From the NCBI GenBank assembly GCA_024305745.1, contig JAHRBS010000001.1, positions 682,001 to 746,000 on the forward strand: DNA of 64,000 nucleotides. Direction: 5' to 3'. The DNA is from Polyporus tsugae (taxonomy: Eukaryota > Basidiomycota > Agaricomycetes > Polyporales > Polyporaceae). Shown here in pieces: positions 37,483 to 48,313 of this stretch. The translations under genes and the position numbers were made by a program. Under the pieces are notes generated by a model that worked only from the letters and a program-made list of their open reading frames with translations, made no database searches and was not told where the DNA came from. Position 1 is the stretch's first letter. Each line of letters starts with the position of its first letter.

Positions 37483-37733
37483 TATAAAGTCCTCCTCCCA
37501 AAGCTCCACCTCTTCGATCGCCCCTCGATTTCCCCTCTTTTACTGCCTCCCATACAAGCACTCCCATCCCGCCCGCTGCCCACCCCGCATCGTGAGTACA
37601 TCGCGCCTCCCCCGCACCCCCGACCGCACGTCCTACGCATGCTCCGAAGCACACCGCGTGCCGTGCGCAGGAGCGCTGCTCCTTGTCGTCATACCCCTCG
37701 GATCACTGATTAACATCTGCGTGTATCCTACAG
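37483..37733 (+). promoter_or_regulatory. PEP carboxykinase promoter and probable 5' UTR intron
   Basis: TATAAA at 37483-37488. Downstream, GTGAGT at 37592 and a pyrimidine-rich tract ending in CAG at 37731-37733 define a likely 142-bp intron in the 5' UTR, ending 12 bases before the ATG at 37746. The TATA is strong; the UTR intron is inferred from splice-site quality. Confidence 0.5.
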
Positions 37734-37745
37734 CAATCATCCAAG

Positions 37746-39929
37746 ATGGTCTACACCCACGGCACGCCATACGTTACCCCCCACATCCTCCACAAGCACT
37801 ACGCCCAGGCGCACGATGCAGAGGTCTCAAATCGTGAGCTATATGCGATCGCTTTCCGTGTAATCCAACCGTTGACACCATCCAATGCACCTCCAGTCAT
37901 TGGCCGCGACCTGGAGTACTTCTCCCAGGCCGGTTTTGACATGGACCGCATCCAGATCAAGCGCAATGCGCCCCCCGCTGTCCTCTACGAGGATGCCATC
38001 CGGAACGAAGGTGCCATTGTCTCGTCCTCCGGAGCGCTCATCAACTTCTCGGGGAAGAAGACTGGCCGCAGCCCCAAAGACAAGCGTATCGTCTACGAAG
38101 ACACCTCCAAAGACGAGATCTGGTGGGGTTCCGTGAACATCAAGATGGACGAGCGTAAGTGCTCATCCAGCCCGCTTCTCTGTGGAGCACGAACACCGGA
38201 TTAATGCGCATCCCCAGACACCTTTGAGATCAACCGTGAGCGCGCCATCGACTACCTCAACACGCGAGAAAACGTCTACGTTTTTGACGGCTACGCTGGC
38301 GTGAGTATTGCCCCACCAAGTTTGCATGCTGGATAGATTTTGACCATCACTTTGGCTCCGCCAGTGGGATCCGAAGTACCGCATCAAAGTGCGAGTAATC
38401 TGTGCCCGCGCCTACCACGCTCTGTTCATGGTGAGTCTATCCTTCCGCCACCTTCCGAGTTTGCCCGTTCGTGGATCTTCTAGTTCCACAATGGGATGGT
38501 TTGTCGCGGCGGATCCCCGTCGCAAGAATATCGCTCACCATAGACCCACCCTAGAACAACATGCTTATCCGTCCTACGGAAGAGGAGCTCACGAATTTCG
38601 GCGAGCCGGATTTCATCATCTACAACGCGGGCCAGTTCCCGGCGAACCGTTTCACCAAGGGCATGTCCTCAACTACATCCGTCGAGATCAACTTCAAGCG
38701 AATGGAGATGGTTATCCTCGGTACCGAGTATGCCGGCGAGATGAAGAAGGGTGTCTTCTCTGTCATGGTGAGGGTCCCTTCCACTCCGATCCCGGCCCGC
38801 GTGAAGGATCTGCGCTGATCCATCTGCACTACAGCATTACCTCCAGCCTGTGAAGTTCGGCCAACTCTCCCTCCACTCGTCAGCGAACGTCGGCGAGGAC
38901 GGCGACGTCACCCTCTTCTTCGGTCTCTCCGGCACGGGGAAGACTACCCTTTCGGCAGACCCCAGGAGGAAGTTGATCGGCGATGATGAGCACGTCTGGT
39001 CCGACACCGGCGTCTTCAACATCGAGGGCGGCTGCTACGCCAAGTGCATCAACCTCAGCGCGGAGAAGGAGCCCGAGATCTTCAACGCCATTCGCTTCGG
39101 GTCCGTGCTCGAGAACGTCGTCTACAACCCCATCACCCGGGTACCGGACTACGACGACGCGAGCATCACCGAGAACACGCGCTGCGCGTACCCGATCGAG
39201 TACATCCCGAACGCGCAGATCCCCTGCCATGTCGCTTCCCAGCCCAAGAACATCATCATGCTCACCTGTGACGCCTTCGGTGTCCTCCCGCCCGTCGCGA
39301 AGCTCACGCCAGAGCAGGCGAGTTACCACTTCTTGGCCGGCTACACGTCGTAAGTACCGCTATGTTTATTTTCTGAAAACAGAGGTTTACGTCTTGTACA
39401 GGAAGACCCCCGGTACCGAGGATGGTGTCCTTGAACCCATCCCCACGTTCTCGACGTGTTACTCCGCGCCGTTCATTGTCCTTCACGTACGTTTTACCCC
39501 ACACCGTCACCCACGTCACTAAACTAACCCCTCCGTATTATACAGCCCGGCCGCTACGCCGAGATGCTCGCAGAGCGCATGGCGCAGCATAACGTCGACT
39601 GCTGGCTGATCAACACGGGCTGGACGGCCGGCAAGTTCGGGACGGGCAAGCGGTGCCCGCTCAAGTTCACGCGGCGGATCGTCGACGCGGTGCACTCGGG
39701 TGAGCTCGCGCGCGCAGAGTACGAGACGTTCGGCGTGTTCGGCCTGCAGATCCCGACCGCGCTCGAGGGCGTGCCGCGCGAGCTCCTGAACCCCAGGCTG
39801 GCGTGGCCGAACAAGGAGGCGTTCGAGCGCGAGGTGCGCAAGCTCGCGGGCATGTTCCAGAAGGCCTTCGCGTTGTACGAGAGCGACGTCGACGAGAAGG
39901 TGCGCCTCGCCGGACCGCAGACCGCGTGA
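37746..39929 (+). CDS. PCK1: Phosphoenolpyruvate carboxykinase (ATP)
   Basis: Model join(37746..37833, 37897..38154, 38218..38300, 38365..38430, 38555..38767, 38835..39349, 39402..39486, 39546..39929), 563 aa. It converts oxaloacetate and ATP to PEP, CO2 and ADP, the committed cytosolic step of gluconeogenesis. Landmarks: [30 protein letters not shown], the kinase P-loop [17 protein letters not shown] and the adjacent metal-binding block [32 protein letters not shown] sequence follows (here [11 protein letters not shown]), and the substrate end is [16 protein letters not shown]. Length and order match ATP-dependent fungal enzymes. All eight exons close in phase. In fungi this gene is usually repressed by glucose; nothing in the sequence was tested for that. 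Confidence 0.97.
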
Positions 39930-41275
39930 GCTTTGCGTGGAGGGTGCGTTGGGCTTCGGCCGGAAGGGAGGGTGATATCTGGGATGGACTTTTGTTTTGG
40001 GCACAACCATTCAGGATCGGGATGACGGCGCGAGAGGTAATTTTGTCCGCGTAGGACACCATAAATGTGTACCCATAGATGTGTATTCATTCATTCCTTG
40101 TATATATACCTACATCGTCATATCTTCCTGCGTGCGCGAGTCTCAGCGATTGATCGTCGTGCATCCACGCAAGTGGGGGCTTTCGGGTACTACTGAGTAC
40201 GACTGTACGAGTGCTACATCGGCGGTCAAGACTCTGGCTTGCGTTGTCGTCGGTTTGGCGACAATCCTCGGAGCTGCCTGGCCTCGAGTAAGGCTTACTA
40301 GTGCCGTACGAGGTTGCATATGCACGGACCATGCGCGGGAATGTACTTAGTCTCATACCAAGACCACCCGCGCGTTGGAGAGGGGTTTGTGTCGAACATG
40401 GGTGGGTACGCCGCATAATTAGAAGGGGCGCACGTTCTTGCCTTCTCTACATATACGTAGGTTCAGATTCCACCGGGACGCAAATGGACCAAAGTCTAAT
40501 ACTAAGGAGGAGTGCGTCGTGTGATCGATGGTGGATCAGAACAAGAGCAGACGAGAACATGCAGACAAGAGCATATGAAATCACCACCACTTGAACAAGA
40601 ACCAATACAAGGGGCTGGTTCGCCGTCTTATGCTTACAAGACAAGACGGGGATGGGTTGTAAAATTCATTCAAGGTAGCAAAACACGATGTCTCGGGCTC
40701 AAAGTTGTACCTCAACTGGTCCCTCTTAACGTCGCGCCACATCGCGAGCCATACAACTAGCTTCTTTGCGATTTCGTCGCCTTCAGCTCCGAGCACGTAG
40801 GACTCAGTGGGGCGATCACACAAAAAGGATAGAACGCGCGAGAACAACCGATACTCGAGATTCGTGTTTTGACAATCAATGATACAAGGAGGAAGCGTAA
40901 AGTGACACACCCACCCACAACGGGCACGGGGACGGAGAGACAAGACGATGGAAGCGGGGACAGCAGTACACTGGGGAACGGGGGACTCCTAAAAGTACAA
41001 GCCGCATTGTGAGGGAAAACCGGACGCGGGACGGCCAGGAACAAACGACGACAAGTGCTACCGGAAATGACAGCGGGGTAAGGAGTGTTGTGGATGAGTG
41101 GGTCATGCAAGAAATCACGTGTAGGAGAGGGGAGAGGCATAGCGAGAAACGGAAACTGATGGGGCGTCATGGAAGACGCTTCGGGGCCCGTGGAGAACGG
41201 GCGACGGTGCTGTGTGGAACAATGAGCAAGCTACCTCGATGAAGGACGGTAGGGATACGACATACCGGTCAGCCT
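39930..41275. other. Convergent intergenic (PEPCK / RRM protein)
   Basis: About 1.35 kb between two converging 3' ends. Open frames are short and lack motifs. Probably two 3' UTRs plus spacer. Confidence 0.5.
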
Positions 41276-42331
41276 TTAGTATCCGCCGCCACCGTAGCCA
41301 CCCTGCTGGTAACCACCGCTCTGGCCGCCGTAGCCTCCGCCGCCATAGCCACCCTGCTGGAAGCCCTGCTGGCCGCCGTAGCCTAAAGATAACAAGGAGC
41401 GTCAGCATTGTGTCCACCTGGGGCTGCGTCATACACAGCGCAACGTTGGGGTGCACCGAAACCGGGCTGGCCATACGAACCTTGGCCACCCCCGTAGCCA
41501 CCACCACCATAGCCACCCTGGCCTGAGAATGCCATATCGGTCATCATCATCTCATGGCGTCGCACACTTTGCTGGTGGACAGGAACTGATACTCACTGCC
41601 ACCATAGCCGCCTCCTCCGCTAGCCTGGTAGCCTCCACCGTAGCCTGATCCGATAAAGATCACCGACCGATCCGAAGACCGCAGTAAAGAGACTTTACTA
41701 ACCTCCGCCGCCACCGCCGCCGCCGCCGGAGCCGCGGGCGTTGGCCAGGTTGACCTTGATGCGGCGGCCGTCGAGCTCCTGCTCGTTGAGGCTCGCAATA
41801 GCGTTCTGGGCCTCAGGACCGGAGCTGAAGGTGACGAAGCCGAAGCCGCGGGAGCGGCCGGTGTCACGGTCGCGCATCACGATCGACTACAAAAACGCGA
41901 AAGGCCGCGGAGAGCGAACATCATTAGCGAGCGGATCCCGGGAAAAACGACGAGACCTCATGGCGACAGGGCTTGCACAGCCACGACGTTCATGAGAGGG
42001 GGACGGGAAGATTGCGTACGTCGAGGATTTGGCCATAGGAAGAGAACGCCTGTAGTTGCGAACGAGCGCATGACAAACAACAAATTATCAGACACGGCAC
42101 GGGAAAGCAGACGCGCGACGACGGGATCGCCGCCATCGCGCGGTGTGGAAACCAGACTGACATTGCGCAGGTTCTCATCGGTAGTGTTCCAGCTCAAGTT
42201 GCTAAACAGATGGGGGACACAAGAACGGGCATCAGTCTGGGCAATCCTGTGAGAGCGGGCGGGGCTGCACAGGGGTAGCCGCGCGGTGCAAAGTTCAACG
42301 AAACTGACCCAACGTAAACTTTTGTAGACAT
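41276..42331 (-). CDS. Glycine-rich RNA-binding protein with one RRM
   Basis: Model complement(join(41276..41382, 41445..41522, 41597..41644, 41703..41886, 42020..42049, 42162..42201, 42309..42331)), 138 aa. A single RRM fills the first ~80 residues: RNP2 is KVYVGNLSW and RNP1 is RGFGFVTF, followed by [18 protein letters not shown]. The rest is a low-complexity GGYGGG / Tyr-Gln-rich tail. This is the architecture of cold-inducible and plant-type glycine-rich RNA chaperones that bind mRNA and can phase-separate. Seven exons for so short a protein is notable; exon 1 is 23 nt and exon 3 is 30 nt. A TATATAAAGG element lies about 160 bases upstream on the minus strand (near 42493-42502). The tail is cut by introns between Gly repeats, which favours splice isoforms. 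Confidence 0.92.
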
Positions 42332-43118
42332 GATGGATTCGATTGGATGGGGATCTGGATCTGGTAGATACTGTTACAGCGGGGACCTCTTGAACGAACC
42401 GACGAAACGGAAATCGAACGAAACCGGGACGGAGAACGGACAAGCAGGAGGCGGAGCAAGAGCGAGATGGCGATCGTCCACCGCCCGCCCACCTTTATAT
42501 ACACCCCCTCCCCTTTCAGACTCCGCAACTCAATTTTGGCCCCATCGGCGCGCGGACCTTCGACACCCCGGCCTAGCCCCACCGCCGCCCAATCACCACC
42601 CGCGGCCCCATTCCAGAACGCCCACAAGAGCCGCCCGGCCGCCACATCTGCCACACAGAGTTTGCGGCCGGAATGTTGGGAAGGGACCCGAGGCACCCCG
42701 CTGAGACAAGTGCCACTCATTCTAACGGTGAATTGCTACGAAAACAAGGGAGAAACAAAACACTGGCGAGAGGGACCGAGACAACCAAGAATGCAGGGAT
42801 CCGGAGATGTAATATGACTCCGGTGCGCGTCGTATACTACAATATCGCACACCGCGTGCGTGGGGTCGTGTCGCGTCTTATTGTGAATCGTAAAGGGGGA
42901 AGAGCGGGGAGGGAAAGGTCGGGGGAGAATGTCTGTATGCAAAACTAACTATCCACAGTCGCAGTATGCAAGCGGGAACGGAAATGTCGTTGGCAAATGG
43001 CGATGGTGGGAGCCCCGCGGGCTCATGTGGCAAACGGTGGGATAATGGCATAGTCATGTGCAGCAGCGAAACGGAAACGAGCCTGCCCTGCTCTGCGCGC
43101 GGGCGCACTCGTACTCAA
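42332..43118. other. Intergenic: RRM-gene promoter and ABC-gene 3' flank
   Basis: About 790 bases. The left part is the RRM gene promoter with its TATA element, the right part the 3' flank of the ABC transporter gene. Nothing else is supported. Confidence 0.5.
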
Positions 43119-46100
43119 TCAAGATGACGGCGTGCTCTTCCTCTTGTCCTTCTTGTCCTTCTTAATCTTCGACCCCTTCGGCTTCCCAACCTCGCTCGAC
43201 ACGCTCGCGCTCGGGCTGTCCTTGAGGTTCGTACCGGCCACGCTGCCCTCGTCCGTGCTCGACCGCGTCGTGTCCTGCCGCTTCAGCGCCGCGCTGATCG
43301 ACCCCGCGATAGAGGGAATCGACGGAATGCTAACAGACGGGATGTTTGTCGCTGAGCCCTGTCTGCGCGTCGTAATTGAGATGCGCCGGGCGAGCCGCTG
43401 GATGCCCTGCGTCGACAGCGTCCGTCTCCTCTTCCCGTCCGTCTCTGGGTCGGGTGTGCCCGTGCGCTCTGGGGTTTGTGCGTCCTGGAACTTGACACCC
43501 GGGGCGCGTTCAGCGACGGAACCCTCGCGCTGGGAGCTTGTCTCAAGGGAAGTCGGGAAGGCGAGGGGAGCGGGGCTGCTGGAGGAGCTGGGGAAGGTGA
43601 GGGGAACGGGGCTGCTGGAGGAGCTGGGGAATGCAACAGGCGTGGCGGCACTGTCGGCAGAAGGGAACGCGACAGGAGCCGAAACCTCGGCACTGGGGAA
43701 CGCAACAGGAACGTCAGGGTCCTGCTCTGCGCTCGTGACGTGGGGCTCGGCCGGGAGCTCTTTATCGCTCGACGCCGGGAAAGCCACCGGGAAAGCCACA
43801 GGTGCGCTCGAAACATCGGCGACAACATCTTCGGGAGCTGCGCTTGCCTCGTTATCGGCGAATGGATCTTGAGCGACCTCCTCTGTGCCAAGCTGTGGCG
43901 CATCAGTAGTTCCATCACGAGTCTCCGTGAGAGCATCCTGGGGAGCTGTCTCGACGTCAAAGCCAGTCACAACCGCGGACTTGCGGTGCGCAGACGCCCC
44001 GTCGCTGCTCGAAACCTGGTCGGCCCACATCTCCGCAAAGACACCGCCCTGCGCGAGCAGCTCGGCGTGAGTGCCCTGTTCGACGATGCGGCCATCCTTC
44101 AGAACCAGAATCCTAAAGAGGCAGGGTATTTTAATAAACCACAGACGGATGACAGAGCAAGCAAGGCCACATACAAATCCGCAGTGGCGATGGTCTGGGC
44201 GGGCGCGACGTCAATTAATCGCAGACAGCGTTCTGATAGGGAACGGCACTCACCGACAGCCGATGTGCAATAGAGAGCGACGAACGTCCCTGCACAAGGT
44301 TCTGCAGCGCCTTCTGAATGTCCTTCTCTGTCGATGTGTCCAACGCGCTGACGTTCGGAGTGGTCATGAGTGGTCGAATGAATGCCACAACCCTGGTGCG
44401 AGACGAACCTTGTCGCCTCGTCCAAAAGCAGCACGGGAGGATCCTTCAGGAGCGTCCGGGCGATAGCGACGCGCTGCTTTTCACCCCCGCTCAACCTGAT
44501 GCCACGCTCGCCCACTCTTGTGTCGTATCCGTCGGGGAAGCTGAGGATGCGGTCATGAATCTGCGCCGCCTTGGCGGCAGCCACAATCTCCTCGTGGCTT
44601 GCGCCGAACTTGCCGTAGCTGTATCCAGGAAACGTGAGTGGTACTCTTTGTAGAGCGTTGTGGTGTGGAACTCACCCGATGTTATATGCGATGCTTGCGT
44701 TGAACAAAACGGGGTCCTGGGGTACGACACCGATGGCCTTCCTCAAGCTCGCCTGGGTGACGTCGCGGATGTCCTGGCCATCGATCAAGATCCGGCCATC
44801 GCCCTCCTTGAGGTCGTAGAAGCGGTACAGGAGGCGCAAGATCGTCGACTTGCCCGCGCCAGACTCGCCAACAAGAGCAACTGAAGAGCCCTTGGGGACC
44901 TTGAAGGACACACCGTCGAGGGCCGTTGTGCGAATATCGTAAGAGAAGTTGACGTTTTCTGCGGAGGGCATTCGAGATCAGTACCCACCACACACATTTC
45001 ACGGCCGAGAGGAAGGCGCTTACCAAACTCGATCGAACCCGTCTCAATAACAAGATCAGGGGCATTAGGCTTGTCGTTGATCTCCGTGGGCTCGCTGAGC
45101 AGCTTCAGGAGACGTTCAGTGTCAACGAGGGACTGGTTAATCGTGCGGTACAGGTAACCGAGCATGTTCAAGGGACCGTAGAGCTGAGCGAGGTACGTGA
45201 TGAAGAACACGAACTCGTGAGGCTCCGACTGGCCTCGCACGACACGCATAGCGACGATCATGGATCCAACGAGGAGACCGAGAGTCTATAAACTACGGGT
45301 AAGTATGAATACCGCCGTGTGGGCAGAAGCACTTACAATAATGAAGTTCTGGACGAGGTTGAGGAGGTTGAGGGACACTGGTATTCCTTCGGTTAGAAGG
45401 GGTACGACGGGGTTATGGAGAACATCTTACCCATAACCTTGTATTCAAGGCTCTGGTACTGGCGAATGGCCTCGCGGTAGCGTTCACCCTCATGCTCCTC
45501 ACCGTTGAAGTACTTCACAGTCTCGTAGTTGAGCAAGCAGTCGGTATGGATGCCGCGAATGGCCACATCGCGATCGTTCATTGCCCGCCGGAGCTTCGTT
45601 CGCCATTGGGTGAGCACAACGCTTGCGGAGACTGTGGTAGCGCCGTCAGCGACAGGTACATGCGTCTATTCCTGCTCGGACTTACCGTAAGCCGCCATTA
45701 CGAAGAAGATTACGACAGCGAGCGTCCATTCAAAGTAAATCACGAAGAACACGAGGGCAACGGCGATATCCGCAAACGTGGGCAGAACGTTGAAGGCGAG
45801 GGTCTACGCAAGTCAAACGTTACAATGAGCACATTCGCACGAAGCGGAACGTGAGAGCAGAATAGTGCGCACCTCGAAGATGCGGTTGATTGCAGCCCCA
45901 CGGTCAAGAATGCGGAGAACCTCACCAGTCTTGCGGTGCGCATGGAAAGCGAACGACAGCTGGAGGAGGTGGTCAAATGACAGCTGCGACATCTCTATGG
46001 CGGAGTTATCAGTCTCATTTCACCGTGAAAAGACATGACTGCGCGTACCCCTGTCGGAGTACTGCATGACGGGAATCCACAGGGTCTATAAACGCATTCA

Positions 46101-47807
46101 AACTTTTAGTGCCGCACACACACTTATGCAACAAAATGCCACACTTACGTCACGAAGCGCAGCGAGCCCGCCGGTGGCCTGTAGCCAGCGGAGGCCAACG
46201 TACGCGCCGAGGTACGGCCATGGCGACTGCTTGGAGCCTTGTTCGAAGATGCGCACGAGCTGGGCGAAGACGAACGGGACGAGGAAGGCGACGACTCGGC
46301 CGACAAGCATAACCAGCAGGCACAGAAACTGCATGATTGAGAATGCGCGACAGAACAATGCATGGGAGCGGGATTCAGCCGCGGATCACAGGACCGGGAA
46401 CGTGGTATACGCACAGCGAGGAACTGGAGCCCGAAGCTCTTCGATGGCCACAGATAAGGCGTAATGTGCTTGATCCGGTCGAAGATCTCGCGCCACGACG
46501 GGTCGAGCACGATATCCTCCTTCCCCTCCTGCGGATCCCCGATCGAAATGAGGCCATGCGCTGGTTAGCAACCCCGCGCGGACACACTAGAAGGTACCAA
46601 TCACACTCACCTGACCCTTTGGCGAAGGGAGGCGCACCGTGGACGGCGCGGGGGTGTGCGTGCGGGTGGTGGGACTGGACGCGGTATTGAGGGTGCGGCC
46701 ACTGCGGAAGGTGCCGTACTTGCTGGCCTCCGCAGAGAAGGGGGAGAGGCCTGCAGAGGGAGTTGCCGCGTCTTGTGCGGGCAGGAGCAGGCTGGTGTCC
46801 GTAGGAGCCTCTTCATCGGGGGTCTCCACAGGGACGTAGGCGATGCGGGGGAAAGCGAGCGCAAAGAAGAGGGGAACCAATAGTAATACACGGAAAGAAG
46901 GGAATGTAAGGTGAAGCAAGTAGACGGTAGACAGAGGGCCTAGTAATCAAGTGGTTAGTTACAATCGCAACCGCCAACTAATTATTAAAGATGGTTGAAG
47001 TTGACGATTCTTATGCGATTCTGAGACGCGGGTCTGAAAGCGATTCTGCCTCGCCCGAAATCGTGTTTTGAGATGGGGTGGTCAGAGTGGGCATGGCGAT
47101 TCAGGGTCTCAAAATCGTCGCAGAATCGCTTTTAGTATCGCATGAGAACGTCCACTTTGACCACTCGTAACAAAACACCAGGGCTGGCAGTTGCGCAGGT
47201 TCTGACCACAGGGAAACAAGCCGGGCTCGCCAGCACAGGCTGTACGCTCGCTAGCCCCAGGCTCGTAGCAACACAGTGCCGCCTTCCCATCCCAAAGTCC
47301 GGGAGAAGGAGAAGAGAAGAAGCGCGGAAGAAAGCAACCACAGGGTACGAGGTACTCACGAGGGATAGCGAGAGCCAGGAGCACGACCTGCGCAATATCC
47401 AGGGCGAGGGCGCCGAACACGCTGACCTTGAGCCTCTTGAGAGACCAGACGTCGACACCGCGGACCTCCTTCCACGCGCCGAGGGCGGCGAGGCCCGTGA
47501 ATGCAGCTAACCCGACGACCGCGTTGATGTCGAGGCCGGTGAACGCGGGCCAGTCCTTGCGGACGACGGCGGTGACGACGAACGCGAGGCCGTCGAGGAG
47601 GAAGGTGAGGCCGGTGAGGGAGAGGAAGGCATAGATGAGTGCGCGACGGTGCGTGCGGGTAGCGACGACGACGGAGGTGATGGGGGACAGGCTTGGTGTG
47701 GGCGCAGGTGGTTGCGCTGCGACGAGGGAGAGCGTGGCGAGGAGGACGATGCTCGGGGAGAGCACGCGGAGGATGAAGAGCGGCTCTAGGGCCTCTTGGG
47801 GGATCAT
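43119..47807 (-). CDS. HMT1/ABCB6-type half ABC transporter
   Basis: Model complement(join(43119..44112, 44175..44194, 44254..44347, 44409..44618, 44676..44958, 45024..45285, 45337..45377, 45431..45631, 45686..45803, 45873..45994, 46049..46085, 46149..46328, 46415..46528, 46611..46939, 47360..47807)), 1150 aa, in phase throughout. An extra N-terminal hydrophobic domain (exons 1-2) precedes the six-span domain, as in HMT1/ABCB6 rather than ATM1. Transmembrane blocks include [19 protein letters not shown] and the coupling region [13 protein letters not shown]. The nucleotide domain has Walker [11 protein letters not shown]-loop VVPQDPVLF, signature LSGGEKQR, Walker [13 protein letters not shown] and the H-loop in SIAHRLST. 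HMT1 relatives move thiol-complexed metals or porphyrins at the vacuole or mitochondrion. After EMWADQ comes a C-terminal tail of about 290 residues with VAFPS repeats and a Lys-rich end, which relatives such as S. pombe Hmt1 lack as far as I know. Start 47807 chosen; an in-frame ATG at 48041 is possible. Confidence 0.92.
46991..47165. repeat. Imperfect inverted repeat (foldback/MITE-like) inside ABC gene intron 1
   Basis: Intron 1 of the ABC gene (46940-47359) is 420 bp, far above the local norm. Inside it the left arm (from about 46991) and right arm (to about 47165) pair as reverse complements. A 13-bp perfect core (AAAGCGATTCTGC at 47037-47049, its complement at 47120-47132) is flanked by outer matches such as TTATGCGAT against ATCGCATGA. 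I see no transposase and no clear target-site duplication. Confidence 0.5.
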
Positions 47808-48313
47808 GGTAGTCGTCGCCGTCGTCGTCGCTGTGCTCGACGTCGTCGTGGGTCGTGACAGAGAGAGAAAATGGCCGGCTTGAGTAGAAAACAAGCGAGC
47901 CTCGTGTTGTGGCCGAGTTCTTATCTGGGAGACGTTCTGCCGCAAGGCTTTTAGCGGCGTCGCTTGTCCCTCGGTTCGCAGGTGGCCTTCACCGACCTTG
48001 TGCGTCTCCAGCCAATCACTTCGCTCCGCACAAGCGCGCACAAGGCGGATCCCAGCAATGATGTCAGATATTTACCTCGTGGCGCTTCGCCACTAGACTG
48101 CCATGCCTTGCGCCGCGGACTCTTTTCCTCCTCGAGTCAGCCGTGTACAACTTACAAGAGATACAAAGCATACAAAAATATAGCGACGACAGCAACGGAC
48201 GAAACACTCCGAAGAACAAAAGATCGACGATATCTGCGATAGTAGATAACCCAACGAAGCCACCCCGCTAGCCGTCCATGCAGGCTGCAAACGTCCTAAC
48301 TTCTATTGATCGC
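47808..48313. other. Intergenic: ABC-gene promoter and MCM2 3' flank
   Basis: About 500 bases between the ABC gene start and the MCM2 stop, both on the minus strand. An open frame extends the ABC gene N-terminally to 48041; the extra residues are Ser/Thr-rich and look like UTR translation. No other gene. Confidence 0.45.

Noticed and set aside
47808..48041. Upstream start of the ABC transporter at 48041
   Set aside because: The 78 extra residues are Ser/Thr-rich with a (TT)n-type repeat and no targeting signal. The ATG at 47807 starts right before the first membrane span. Not fully excluded.
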